From Notospermus geniculatus (taxonomy: Eukaryota > Nemertea > Pilidiophora > Heteronemertea > Lineidae): DNA of 64,000 nucleotides. The notes beneath the pieces are model-generated. The model was not told the DNA's origin. It did not search any database and was given only the letters and a program-made list of their open reading frames with translations. A program made the position numbers and the translations under genes. Location of the stretch: assembly GCA_002633025.1 (NCBI GenBank), contig NMRB01001855.1:24497-88496 (forward strand), in the 5' to 3' direction. Shown one piece after another: positions 42,424 through 53,160 of this stretch. Numbering within the stretch: position 1 is the stretch's first letter; each line of letters opens with the position of its first letter.

Positions 42424-43460
42424 AGTACTGCCAGCGAACGGGCGAAGTGATTAAATGGCGACGGGAACTGATTGCTCTCAGTTTGTATGCAGCAGGCCAA
42501 GGATTCCAGAGTGTTTTTAAATGTTTTCGCGGCAAAAAATTCTTCCCTTCGCTCGCATGTGTGTCCCCCATACTTTGAGTTTTGCGCTTTGCCCTTTTCC
42601 GTTTCCTATGTGAGTGCGTGGTAGAAAAAGTAATTTTATTGTTGGTACCACAGATAAACATAGCGAACGGACAAGCGCAAAGCGCAAAACGGAGAAGTGA
42701 ATCTATTCTGCGTCCGTCTTAACGTACGCTTACGTACACTTTGGGTTAGAGTGATCTAAGAGTGATCTAAGAATGTTTCGAGAATATAACTTACCAGTGT
42801 CTAATCTTAAACGTAAACGTTCACTTAGAGCGTGCTAAGATAGCGAACTTACGTGTGCTTTGTGTTAGGGTCCAAACTATCAGAAATTGTTGGGGTTCAA
42901 ATTTTTCAGACCCCCACCCTCTTTCGAGGGTTTGGTAGGGGTGGGGGTGGGGGGTGTCACCCATTTTAGGACCCCACAACAGCATGTCAGCCACTAACAA
43001 CCAATTTTTATAATGCTATAGTCGTTTTGTAGGTTTTTAAATTATAAAAATTGGTTCAAAATGGCAGAAATAGGTGCAAGATAGCTTTTAGGGGCCAAGA
43101 ATGAAGTGGCCCCCAGAAAGGGGAGCAGGGATCTAAAAATTTGCACCCCGTTATTTTCTGACAGAGTGGTCCCTATTGAAGCCAAAACAGCAAAAAAATC
43201 AACTTTAGCAAAAAATCCTACGGGAATACATAGCGTACCACACTAGTTTGTTGTCGACAACGGTGAAGTTTTCTTTGGGCGCACTTGCAAAACAATTATC
43301 GCAGCGTCTATCCAGTCGAAGAACCATATATCTTTGTTTCCACCTCGAAGTGTTATACGTGGTCGAATCTTTCCAGGGTTACTTTTGATGAAATATCATT
43401 TTTGTTCATGATTCTGTGGATTTGTACAAAATCCTTTTTTGTAGTACACTCTATCTCTTG
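42424..43460. other. Intergenic stretch with a G-rich run
   Basis: Contains GGGGTGGGGGTGGGGGG (about 42938-42955), a possible G-quadruplex on the plus strand. The rest shows no gene. Confidence 0.45.
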
Positions 43461-44268
43461 CTCATATATGGAATATTCTGAGAATTTCCATTCATTTCCA
43501 ATAAACATGCTTCTGAATTCTTTCTGTGCGTGTGGGTCAATTTCAATGAAACTTCTTATCATTAGCTGATGAGGACATTACGGGGGCAGTGTTTGCTAGG
43601 GCTGGTGTTCTGCAACCATGCAGATGTAGGGAACTGCACGAATTTTAGTGAAAAATACCGCTTTTGAAAATCGGCTTAGGAAGTTTCTATCAAGTGGTGA
43701 TAAACCACTTTGGTTGGCGGTGTTATTTGAGGGTAAGAAATGTAGTATATCGAAGATGAACACGATTTCCTTGATAAATTCCAACTTTATTGGTAGAACT
43801 TTCCGCAGCATGTATACACGTGTTCGTGCGCAGGCTAACACACCAAATGACCCTGGCCGACGGGGCGAGGCAACGTGACGTCACAACCACGACCATGACA
43901 ACGGTGCAGATCCCGCTCGGCGCGTCACCCGTACACAACAGTAGCTTAGGCGGGTGACACGCAGAGTCGGGTCACCACAGAAATAAACTTCCAAAACAAA
44001 TTCACGAACTCAATTGCGATGCACATCAGGGCGCCGAAGCTGATTTCTGTAAAACCGTGTTTTTTACCCAAAAAATGCGCAGCTCCCTATATATCCCGAC
44101 ACACTGGTTTCAGAACATCAGCCACAGCAACCACTACCCCCGTAATTTCCTCATCAGCTTCAGCAATCAGCCATTTCATTAAAATTGACCCACACGTACA
44201 GAAATAATTCGGGAAAACGTTTATTGGAAATGAATGGAAATTCTCAGAATATTCATACTTATGAGTAA
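43461..44268. repeat. Inverted repeat carrying a short conserved frame
   Basis: 43461-43600 and 44108-44268 are inverted copies. Both can be read as FIEIDPHAQK / FIKIDPHVQK followed by FIGNEWKFSEYS, so a coding element was probably duplicated head to head. The protein family is not recognised. The 500-bp loop has no assigned function. Confidence 0.6.
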
Positions 44269-44293
44269 CAGTGTACATGTATTAACTATCGGA

Positions 44294-44595
44294 GTAGTAG
44301 ATGTAATGTCACTTCTCGACGATATTTTTAGGGTAAAGTAGTGTCACTTCCCGACGATATTTTTAGGGTAATGTTTTTCGGACGCATACGCCCAAAAGCT
44401 CATGCAGAGGCTGGAATGGGTCCGAAAAAAGGTTACCTGTGCGAGCCCTAAAAATGTGTGTAGTTAATGACAAAGTCCCATTTTTAGGGCCCGTACAGGT
44501 AACGTTTTTTCTCCTCGGACGCGTACGCTGCCTTGGCTTTTATTTTTAAGCGAACCCTAAAAATATCATTGAGAAAATGACATTACTTCTACTAC
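44294..44595. mobile_element. MITE, TIR GTAGTAGATGTAATGTCA
   Basis: Left GTAGTAGATGTAATGTCA and right TGACATTACTTCTACTAC are inverted. GTCACTTCYCGACGATATTT is duplicated near the left end. An inner inverted pair is GGTTACCTGTGCGAGCCC and GGGCCCGTACAGGTAAC. Confidence 0.75.
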
Positions 44596-45010
44596 TGCCA
44601 CTAAGTACGTAGTCGTAGTACGTAGTATGTAGTCGTGGACTTTTCATACCTAATGCCTACAATCACATAATTGCCAAACTGGACAATTAGCTGACACACA
44701 GCCTGGTGTATGTACAAGTAAACTGGTAAACTTTTAGACTTGTCTAATGCTTAAAAAACAGTGTGGTATTTAATGCTTTCTCTCATCATGTGCTATTCAC
44801 TTGTTAGTTCCACCTATCTAAAATGTCACTCAAAGAACTCATTTTGAAAAGACTCGACTGCAGACCATGAATGCGCCGTGGGGCCTCGTTTCTGGTTTCG
44901 TTTCGTTTCTTATTTACAAATACCCGTTAAAAGGGATGTCGAGATCAGCGACTTATCACGACCCCTACACGTGTACGGATAGAATTCTGTACAACGAGGA
45001 CGATTCGGCA

Positions 45011-45175
45011 CTGTCAATGAGGGCACACATCTCCATTTGTCGTTCCACACGTTACCACCTTCGGAGAATTGGACTCATTAGGAAGCACCTGACACAGTCC
45101 GCGACGGAACAACTTGTTCACTCCCTGGTGACTTCCAGATTCGATTACTGTAACTCGCTTTTATTTGGATTGTAT
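45011..45175 (+). pseudogene. Non-LTR retrotransposon RT fragment
   Basis: HISICRSTRYHLRRIGLIRK, then LVHSLVTSRFDYCNSLLFGL is the post-palm region of LINE reverse transcriptases of the CR1/L2/Jockey group, where VTSRLDYCNSLLYG-like blocks are typical. Only ~55 residues survive. A MITE follows 15 bases later. No endonuclease or catalytic palm is present. Confidence 0.82.
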
Positions 45176-45190
45176 TCGTATGAGTTAGAA

Positions 45191-45322
45191 GTAATAGGGA
45201 ATTGAAAGGATCCAGATCGGAGGTTTGGAGGTATAACCAGTTTAAACCAGTTTCGACAAATTCGACCATTTTTCGTTGGTTTTCAGCCATTATGCCGCGC
45301 ACATCCTTCAATTCCCTATTAC
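45191..45322. mobile_element. 132-bp MITE, TIR GTAATAGGGAATTGAA
   Basis: GTAATAGGGAATTGAAAGGA and CATCCTTCAATTCCCTATTAC are inverted. Inserted just 3' of the LINE fragment. Confidence 0.8.
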
Positions 45323-45916
45323 TTTGTAATAAATGTTACAGTGAAATGTGAAATCTAAACAGTTCGGCTTTAATGTTTTCCACAACTGAAATGTCAAACG
45401 ACCATCTGTCGTCGTCATGGCAACGTAATGCATCAGCGATCTAGACATTGGGAGAGTGTATGTACCTCGGACCAGTTGTTACCATGGAAGCAAATGGATA
45501 CCTGTTAGGGCGCGGTTCACTATTGCGTTCTTTCTCAGTCAACGTTGGAGGTGTGCAGACGTGTCTGCTGCTTGTGTCGTGTTGGAAAAAAAATTGGAAA
45601 ATTAAAACCATTTTTGTGCCCTTAATACCACGTTTTCATTGGATACACTCCCAGGAAAGCGCAGGTAAGTGTATTTCCTTTTAAATTGGCGCTGGCTTCA
45701 TATTTTTGAGGCAAACCGAGCAGACAGACTACTATGGGCAGACAGGCACAAGATGGCGGCTATCGTCTGGAATATTCTATTGCTTGGCACTGGGTGTTCA
45801 ATAGGATTTAGTACCATCAGAGGTTTTAAATGAGAGAAAGGGCATAGAGTAAGCCACTTAGAACAATCAGGGGGCATTTTCTTTGACTACACTTCGGGTT
45901 GGGTTGGTGAGCCCAG
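45323..45916. other. Region upstream of the Polinton, no clear gene
   Basis: Contains CAGGTAAGTG (45661 on), a strong donor-like site after a short open frame, and AAGATGGCGGC (45750), a context often seen at animal gene 5' ends. Neither could be joined to an exon. Confidence 0.35.
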
Positions 45917-46200
45917 TTTGTGACGTCATAGGGCAGAGGTCACGCGTTTACACTTGGAAATGTCTGACCCCACGAGTGAAATTAATGTGGTTTGTGACGT
46001 CATGCTTATGAATATGTAGGGTAGAGGTCACGCGTTTACACTTGGAAATGTCTGACCTACGTACTGGTTTATCTTTCCAGGCGACACAGAGTTATAATAG
46101 AAGAAGGTAACCGTAAGTAGTATTCCCTTTCAAATTAATGTGGTTTGTGACGTCATAGGCCAGAGGTTAGAGGTCACACGTTTACACTTGTAAATGTCTG
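45917..46200 (+). promoter_or_regulatory. Three repeated CRE-containing blocks before the first Polinton gene
   Basis: TTTGTGACGTCAT followed by AGAGGTCACRCGTTTACACTTG and AAATGTCTGAC occurs three times (about 45917, 45990, 46144). TGACGTCA is a CRE/ATF site and AGAGGTCA a nuclear-receptor-like half site. A small potential exon (GCGACACAGAGTTATAATAG, ending AAG then GTAACC) lies between the second and third block. A promoter role is inferred from position. Confidence 0.6.
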
Positions 46201-46228
46201 ACATTTGTGCTTGATTTTCTATTTTCAG

Positions 46229-46669
46229 ATGTCAGAGGGCTCAGACACAGTAGGCTCGCTTGGTCTTTCTGGCCTACAAGTTAGCGACAAAATGATGGAT
46301 GTCATGGAGGCGATGCTGAAAGATATTCGAGAGGAAAGAAAGCAATATTGGGAGGGGGTTGTAAAGAATTTGAAAGATGATATTGGGACTTCGGCGGCGG
46401 AAAAAGAGACAAAAAAAGGGAAAACCATCGAGGAAATTATGGAGATACTGAAGAAAAGCATTGTGGAAAGAGACATTGAATATGAATTTGATGTAGAAAC
46501 AAGAACATTACAACAAACAAAAACCCATTTATTAAATTTACACAAACAGTACCAACAAAACAACCACAAAAACCTTTTCACGCTACATTACATTGGAAAA
46601 TACATTGACATAGCCAAACAACAGTGTAAAAAAACATCAAAAACTTTCACGGAATTGAAAAAGAACTGA
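46229..46669 (+). CDS. Polinton-associated coiled-coil protein, unknown role
   Basis: 146 residues, highly charged, with long heptad-like helical stretches (DVMEAMLKDIREERKQYWEG and IEEIMEILKKSIVERDIEYE). I start it at ATG 46229 because GATTTTCTATTTTCAG, a textbook splice acceptor, abuts this ATG; the upstream ATG at 46205 lies in the presumed intron. It is the only gene of the element whose start lacks TAAATG. No enzymatic motif. As first gene of the array it may be a structural or regulatory protein. Family not recognised. Confidence 0.6.
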   Translation: MSEGSDTVGSLGLSGLQVSDKMMDVMEAMLKDIREERKQYWEGVVKNLKDDIGTSAAEKETKKGKTIEEIMEILKKSIVERDIEYEFDVETRTLQQTKTHLLNLHKQYQQNNHKNLFTLHYIGKYIDIAKQQCKKTSKTFTELKKN

Positions 46670-47163
46670 AATTCTCTGGTAGTGTAGGTTCACTTGGTTT
46701 TTTAGTTAATTTTTATTTCCTCACATGCACATACACGAAACTCTGTTACTGTGGTGTTAGTGGTGATTTTGTTAGAAGAAATTTCAGGAAGATTAGAGAA
46801 AGTGTAACCGGAAGCGAAGAAGAAAAAGTATTTTGGAAGTTGTAGGGGCTTGGAAGTGGTAGATGTTTGGGAATGGAAGGTGTTTGTATATATGTGAATT
46901 GAATAAATTTATTTGCTTGTACTTGTGTTGTTTGTTCTCTCTATGTAGGCCTATATTCATTTTTGATATTGATTAATGAACAGTGGCGCCACCTATCAGA
47001 CAGAAGAAGAATTAAACTTCAACAGTGGCACCTTAAGGTTCAGCTCTGCTGGCGCCACCTATTAACAACTTGAAGAACTACTACAGCGCCACCTACCGGG
47101 AAGAAGAACTTCAACAGTGGCGCCACCTATCGGCGATTTGAAGAACTAAAACCTACTAAGTAA
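46670..47163. other. Spacer with repeated GGCGCCACCTA
   Basis: After AATAAA near 46907 (likely poly(A) signal), GGCGCCACCTAT or GCGCCACCTA occurs four times between 46984 and 47132, alternating with AGAAGAACTTCAACAGTGGC. Short-period repeats, no gene. Confidence 0.6.
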
Positions 47164-47787
47164 ATGAATTCAAAGATCAGAGATTTCTTCATCTATGAAG
47201 CATACAATGCCATCATCTCAGGGGTCACTAACTGCGGAAAGACACATTTCGTCCTTGACCTCCTTGAGTCAGCCTATAGAGGTCATTTTGAAAACATAGT
47301 GTTGATGTGCCCGACTTTCTATTTCAACAAAACCTACAACAGAAGGTGGATCTTCCAGGACAGAAATTTTATCATCTTTGACCCCTCACTGGTAAAAGAA
47401 TCTCTGAATTCAGTTTTATGGTTATGTATCCAGATTTTTAAAGGGACAAACACACTATTCATCATAGATGATTGTGCCAACTTACAGGACAGCAAGAGGA
47501 AAGCATCAGAGTTGACGGGCCTAGCCTTTAGTGGCCGCCATTTTGAAATAACCACATGGGTCCTGGTTCAAAAATACAATTCAATTGTTAAGGATTATCG
47601 GGAAAACATTAGACTGTTGGTACTTTTCTTCAACAAAGACGAAAAGGCTATGAAATTAGCATTAGAAGAAAATGCCATTATTCCTAAAGAGGTAAGAAAT
47701 GAGGTGGTGAAACAACTGAAGGATAATAGGTCAGCAAAGCTGGTTCTTAGACTGCAATTTCCTCATGATTTTATATTAATTAAATGA
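47164..47787 (+). CDS. ATP: Polinton genome-packaging ATPase (FtsK/HerA, A32-like)
   Basis: P-loop ATPase thought to pump DNA into the capsid in Polintons and related viruses. 207 residues, within the usual range. Walker A is ISGVTNCGKT (residues 18-27) with the N-C-G-K-T form common in this group. Walker B is LFIIDDCANL (about 98-107), followed by a sensor-like stretch with SGRHFEITTWVLVQKYN. The frame is uninterrupted. Start ATG sits in AGTAAATG; the stop overlaps the next ATG (ATGA). It is the best-preserved replication/packaging gene here. Confidence 0.9.
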   Translation: MNSKIRDFFIYEAYNAIISGVTNCGKTHFVLDLLESAYRGHFENIVLMCPTFYFNKTYNRRWIFQDRNFIIFDPSLVKESLNSVLWLCIQIFKGTNTLFIIDDCANLQDSKRKASELTGLAFSGRHFEITTWVLVQKYNSIVKDYRENIRLLVLFFNKDEKAMKLALEENAIIPKEVRNEVVKQLKDNRSAKLVLRLQFPHDFILIK

Positions 47788-48426
47788 AGAGTGAAGTTAA
47801 CCCAATTGAAGAAACACAGGTAGTAGAGAGTGTAATGAAAAACATGGGTATTATATCAACAACAGAGCAACAAAGTTCAAAGCAACGAAGTTCAACTAAA
47901 AATCAACAAGGTCCAACTAAAATTCAACACCCAGTTGCCCAGTTGTACAAATCCAGTCAATCCCTGTCCAACTTTGTCAGAACAAGGCCTACAAGCAAAG
48001 AAAGATCTAGAGGTTTTAGTTGCTACTGGCAAGACAAAAGAATTTACTGGAAAGCAGCTAACTTTTAACGACATTGACTACATGTCTGACCACGACCTAA
48101 TAAAATACCACAGGATTTACATAAGTGCACTATCAGCTAGAGTTAATGACACTTTTAGTAAAACACTGCTTAGATCCTATTCCAAACTAGCTAGCTGGTT
48201 TTTACCAATAGAGGACGAAGAAAAACTATTCAATGATCTGAGTAATGCCTATATCTTGAGAACTGAGGTAGATAAGTGGGCTGGGTGGCTTACTTTAAAA
48301 ATGGGAACTTTAATGGCTGTTGCAACTACAAGCTTAATAACTGTTGGGAATATCCATCATGGAGTGCGAACAGGGCCCAGTTACATTGAAAAACGACCGG
48401 AAAACCCCGAAAATTCACCTCAATAA
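47784..48426 (+). pseudogene. Small Polinton protein with one TM segment, frameshifted
   Basis: Begins at the ATGA overlap with the ATPase gene (TTAAATGA). The first frame runs to 48068. The conserved-looking sequence moves to another register within about 47930-47990 and continues to TAA 48426 (QAKKDLEVLVATGKTKEFTG and on). The two registers overlap without an obvious slip site, so a single indel is more likely than programmed shifting. The C-terminal half has a hydrophobic helix (TLMAVATTSLITVGN, near 48308-48352). Probably a virion or membrane protein; family not assigned. Confidence 0.6.
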
Positions 48427-48867
48427 ATGGAAAGTGAAAATAGAAGCAGTGAAACAAAGCAAGAATCAACAATTGAGAATCACATCAAGACTGTTACAAT
48501 TACCGCTCCAAAGAAACAAAGATCAGAGAAGCAAAATGCGTGGAGCAGAGAATTGGGGAAGAAGTCTCAGGAGTTTAAAAAGAATAAATTAAAATTACTT
48601 GAGGGTGTCAAAACATCACAAAGTGCGGGAGAAACCCAACCGAAAACCGAAGCTACTGAGGACCGAACTGAAGGACCGACCGAGGAGTCGAGTAGTTACT
48701 TACTTTTACCCATTACCTTAGGCCTAGCGGTGCTCTTAGTTGTTGGGTTTAGAAAATTTAAAACACAAAGACCCCCAAAGCATGAAAATGAAGCGAAGCA
48801 CGAAGTTCAACCCCCAAACACAGTTAAATCCCCCAAAGAAAAAACAATGCTGTTTAACATGGAATAA
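48427..48867 (+). CDS. Small Polinton protein with C-terminal membrane helix
   Basis: 146 residues. Its ATG follows the previous stop directly (CAATAAATGG). The N-terminal two-thirds is charged and Glu/Lys-rich, likely disordered. A single strong transmembrane segment, YLLLPITLGLAVLLVVGF, lies near residues 90-107, with a short basic tail after it. This suggests a type II/III membrane or virion-associated protein. No domain known to me. The tail end is duplicated downstream (see 48879-48998). Confidence 0.65.
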   Translation: MESENRSSETKQESTIENHIKTVTITAPKKQRSEKQNAWSRELGKKSQEFKKNKLKLLEGVKTSQSAGETQPKTEATEDRTEGPTEESSSYLLLPITLGLAVLLVVGFRKFKTQRPPKHENEAKHEVQPPNTVKSPKEKTMLFNME

Positions 48868-49115
48868 ATCCTAAATAAATGAACGTTAAGGACTCAGCAA
48901 AGCTGCCTGTTAAGGACTCAGCAAAGCTGCCTGTTAAGGAGCAATACCTCAGAGAATTATACTATGACCCTGAAAGTCCAACCCCCAAACACAGTTAAAT
49001 CCCCCAAAGAAAAACCAATTCTATTTAACATGGAATAAATCTTAAATAAATGAACAAGGACTCAGCAACTGTCAAGGAGCAATACCTCAGAGAATTATAC
49101 TATGACCCTGAAAGT
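48800..49115. repeat. Tandem duplication at the gene junction
   Basis: The segment spanning the end of the membrane-protein gene and the start of the integrase gene (CAACCCCCAAACACAGTTAA to TGACCCTGAAAGTCC) occurs twice. The first copy also has an internal 24-bp duplication (AAGGACTCAGCAAAGCTGCC twice). Confidence 0.88.
48879..48998 (+). pseudogene. Duplicate integrase N-terminus (39 codons)
   Basis: ATG in AAATAAATG gives a frame matching the first integrase residues (KEQYLRELYYDPESP) with an extra 8-residue repeat, then runs into the copied tail of the upstream gene and stops. A by-product of the junction duplication. Confidence 0.8.
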
Positions 49116-50232
49116 CCTGTTGCATACTCCAGTTTACAAAATATTTGGAGGAAATCCAAAGAAACTAACAGGGTGAAAATAAAATATGAGGATGTTAAAA
49201 AATTCCTCCAAAATCAACCAACTTATCAGCTGCATAAATCAACTATTAAAAAATTCTTATTCAGGAAAACAATGGTCTCTTACATTGATCAACAATGGCA
49301 AGCAGATTTGGTGGATATGCAGACTTTTGAGAAAAAACAGGGGTTACAGGTATATCTTAACTGTTATAGATTTATTCAGCCGATATGCTTGGGCCTTAGC
49401 TTTAAAAAGTAAGAGGGGTGAGGAAGTTAAGGATTTGTTTGAAATTATATTTAAAGTGGCACAACCAGAAAAATTACAATTTGATGATGGTAAGGAATTT
49501 TACAATAAACATTTAAAAGAGTTACTAACTAAAAATGACATAGAATGGTTCTCATCAAGATCTGTCAAAAAGGCTGCAGTGGTTGAGAGATTTAACAGAA
49601 CTTTAAAAACAAGGATGTGGAAATACTTCACAGCAAAAGAAACAGATAAGTGGTTAGATATTTTACCAGATTTAGTGAAAGGTTACAATAACACATTTCA
49701 TTCTTCAATAGGGATGAAACCAATTGATGCAAGAAAGGACGAAAATGAAGAAACAGTTTGGTTTAATTTATACGGGGCATTTTTACAACATGAGTTTGGC
49801 ACCCCAAAATTTAAGATTGGGGTTAGTGTAAGAATTTCCAAATATAAAACTATTTTTGCCAAAGGTTACCTTCCTAACTTTACTGAGGAGGTTTTCAAAA
49901 TAAATCAGATTATTTTCACCAAGCCTATAGTCTACCAACTCGAGGATTATCAGAATGAAATTATTGATGGGTATTCCTATGAAGAAGAATTGAGCTATGT
50001 TCCTAACCAGGAACAGTTGGAATACAAGATCGAAAAAATTATCAGATATAAAACAATTAAAGGAAAAAAATATGGGTTAGTAAAGTGGAAAGGTTACAGC
50101 GATAAATTCAATGAATGGTTGCCAGTTTCTGATATAAAAACCCATGTAACAAGATTTTTTTCCTATTTAATAAAAAATTTACTATATAAATGGAGACAAA
50201 AAAATGTGAGTCTTGTAACACAGATGTTCTAG
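49050..50232 (+). pseudogene. INT: Polinton retroviral-type integrase with chromodomain, one frameshift
   Basis: DDE integrase that inserts the element and makes its terminal duplications. The first frame (49050 to about 49340) covers the N-terminal region and the first catalytic aspartate (WQADLVDMQ). The register then changes by one within a GAAAAAACAGGGG run near 49330-49350. The second frame continues VIDLFSRYAWAL, the second aspartate (LQFDDGKEF) and the catalytic glutamate (VERFNRTLK). A C-terminal chromodomain follows (YKIEKIIRY, then YGLVKWKGY and NEWLPVSDI, about 50023-50136). All catalytic residues exist, but in two frames. The start is TAAATG. The end overlaps the polymerase gene start by 43 bases. 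Confidence 0.9.
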
Positions 50233-52890
50233 CTCAAAATATTGCTGGGCATAATAAAACAAAAAAACATATTTTAGGATTAGAGAAAGAAAATGTGAAA
50301 ATTGAAGAAAATGTGAAAAATGAAGAAAAATGCGAAAATGAAGAAAAACCCCCAATAAAAGAAAAGTTAACACAGTTGGAATTTAAGAAGCCAATAAACC
50401 TAAATTCAAAAATAGTTAGAAAATTCAAAAATGTTTCAATTAGGTTGAGACAGGAAAAAGTTGCCGAGGATGTTATGGCATACAAAGACGAATTCATTGA
50501 AACTTAGGCCAACATTAAAAATAAACGCTATAAAATAAGTTTGTCATGTGAGGTGCAATTTTATAAAATGGATAATAAACTCGTACATAGTATTCAGTCA
50601 CCTTTTGAAGTAGTTCTATCAGGGCAGCAAGGAAAGGAAGTTTTAAGTAATTCTTTAAATTATATAAAGGTACAAATTGATGAAAGATATTTTAAGGGAA
50701 GTGGTTTAACCCTAGATAAAATATTATTTATGGACATTTGGATTGTTGGGATGAAAGACACAAAAGGTGGTCACTTTACTCAACTACCTTTTAAAACAGA
50801 TGCTGTTATAAATGTGAAAACTGATGATGAAAAATGTTTTTTATGGGCTTTATTGGCAGCTAAACACCCGCCAGAAATTAATGTAAGCCGCTTTTACTCA
50901 TATAAGAAATATGAGGGTGAAATTAAAATTGAAAGCTTCCCTGTTATGATAAAAGATATACCAAATATCGAGAAAGAAAATAATTTAAAAATTAATGTAT
51001 TTGGATTGGAATGTAGAAAACCTGAATCAGTTAATATTTTAGACTATTCTCTGGAACCACTTTACCTTTCAAAGAATTTCGATGATGATGATGTAATTGA
51101 TATTTTATACTATGAGCAGCATTATATGTATTCGAAAAATACCAACCTTTTCTTTAGGACAGATCAGAAAAATAGTAAGCATTTATGTAGGAGATGCATG
51201 AATGGATTTGAAAGGAAAGAAACATTAATTGAGCATAAAAAGAAATGTGGTGAACATGATTATTGCGAAGTAAAAATGCCAATCGAAAAATATTCAACAC
51301 TAAAGTTTAAAAATCATAATTTCAAGAATAAAGTCCCTTTTGTTATTTATGCCGATTTTGAGTCAATAAATAGAGAAGCGCCCACAGAGGAATTGGAAAT
51401 CACAGAGGAATCGCGCACTAAGAAATTAAAAACACAAGTAGCATCTGCAGTTGGTTGCTATGTACATTCAGAGTATCCGAATTTACATCTAAGTATTATT
51501 CATGTTATAGAGGATCAGATGTTGTTGAAATATTTTGTGACTGGTTAATTAATGAAGAAAAAAGATTTGCTGAACTTTTAAAGACAAAGATCGAAATGTC
51601 ACTAACACAAGGAGTGGGAGAGGAATTTAAAAATGCAAAGGAGTGTTATTATTGTAAGAAGAAACTTTATGGAAAAGTTGTTCGAGACCATGATCATTAT
51701 AATGGGAAATTTAGAGGTCCCGCACACAATGAGTGTAACTTAAAAGCAAGAAATATCAACTTTGTTCCCATCCTCTTCCATAACTTGAGTAATTATGATG
51801 CACACTTATTCATCAAAACTCTCACAAAGAAGTTTACAGGACCTGCTAAAATATTGGCTAAAACTGCAGAGTATTATATTTCATTCCAATTTGGTTGTTT
51901 GAGATTTTTAGACTCCTACAGGTTTTTGCAAGGTAGCTTAGATAATTGTACAAAATCAATGACTGATGATGATTTCAAGATTACCAGGCAATTTTACCCA
52001 AATGAAGAAGACTTTAAATTACTTAGGAAGAAAGGATCTGTTCCTTATTCATTTTACACGTCTTTTGAAAGTTATAATGAAACAGGTTTATCTCCTGGAA
52101 TGTTTTTTGATGATCTTAAAAATGAGATGCAACCAATGTCAGTTTACCAATGTCAGTTTATCAAAGTGCGAAAGAAATATGGGATCACTTCAAAATTAAT
52201 AATCATGGTGAATTTATAGATTTATACTTAAAATCAGACGTTTTATTATTAGCTGACTTATTTGAGAGATTCAGGGAAGTTAATTTAAAATACTTTGAGA
52301 TTGATCCCTGTCATTGTTATTCTAGCCCCGGTTTAACATGGCAAGCTGGTTTAAAATATACAGATATAAATTTAGACTTATTAACAGATATTGACACATT
52401 ATTATCATTTGAAAAAGCAATAAGAGGTGGAATATCAGGAATAATGGGGTCAAGATATGCTAAAGCAGATGATAATCATAAATTATTATCCGTTGATGCG
52501 AATAATTTATATGGGTGGGCAATGATGCAATTTTTACCTGAAAAAAATTTAAAAAAATATATTCCAGACTTTGAAGTGACAAAAGAACAAATATTAAGCA
52601 TTCCTGAAAATTCACCTGTAGGATGTTATTTTGAAGTAGATCTAGAATACCCAGCATCAATTAAATTTAAATCTGTAAATTTCCCATATTGTCCTGAACC
52701 TCTGTTTATTCCAGATGAAGAATTAAGTGATTATCAGAAAGAAGTATTAGGTGAAGAAAAAAGACCAAAAGTAAATAAATTAATTCTAACACGAAAAGAT
52801 AAATTAAACTATATAGTACATTACAGAAATCTACAATTCTATTTACAACAAGGAATGATTTTAAAGAAAGTTCATTATATCATTAGTCGG
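50190..52890 (+). pseudogene. POLB: Polinton protein-primed DNA polymerase B, broken and truncated
   Basis: Family B polymerase that copies the element. I place the start at ATG 50190 (TATAAATGG), where a small zinc-finger-like CESCNTDVLAQNIAGHNKTK begins. An in-frame TAG (50505) then interrupts, and the same frame continues through 50541. Exo I is VIYADFESI (about 51340); a Cys/His insert follows (CYYCKKK, DHDHYNGKFRGPAHNEC); Exo II is FHNLSNYDAHLF (about 51777); Exo III is YLKSDVLLLADLF (about 52225); Pol motif A is SVDANNLYGWAM (about 52489). Frames change near 51510-51530 and at a 14-bp tandem duplication (52132-52159). After about 52890 motifs B (Kx3NxxYG) and C (YxDTDS) are missing. Not functional. 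Confidence 0.9.
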
Positions 52891-52976
52891 GTCAATATAC
52901 GAAAAAAACTGCCGAAGCTGGAACAAATTGCAACAAAAGGTTTTTTGATGGTTTCTTGTAGTATTGAATGTGGTTA

Positions 52977-53129
52977 TTCTATGATCAAATAGTTAAAGCT
53001 TATGATTTTATTAACCAATATAACTTTAACGAAGAAGAGAAGAATAAGATATTTACAAACTTTAATTTCATATACAATATATATAGTATCCTAACCAAAA
53101 GAAATAGAAGAGTGACGAGTGACGAGTGA
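52977..53129 (+). pseudogene. Tail of an HNH-like Polinton gene joined to truncated PolB
   Basis: FYDQIVKAYDFIN, then IFTNFNFIYNIYSI and KRNRR match the C-terminus of the HNH-like gene at 59386-60066. The junction with PolB lies within about 52890-52977, so ~1.5 kb (PolB motifs B/C plus most of the HNH gene) was deleted in this copy. Confidence 0.85.
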
Positions 53130-53160
53130 TTTGTGACTTAAAACATTTATATTACAATAA

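Noticed and set aside
46205-46228. Earlier ATG of the first Polinton gene
   Set aside because: The codons after it encode the polypyrimidine tract of a likely splice acceptor.
47784-48426. Programmed ribosomal frameshifting between the two frames
   Set aside because: No slippery heptamer or downstream structure is evident; a simple indel in an already damaged element is more likely.
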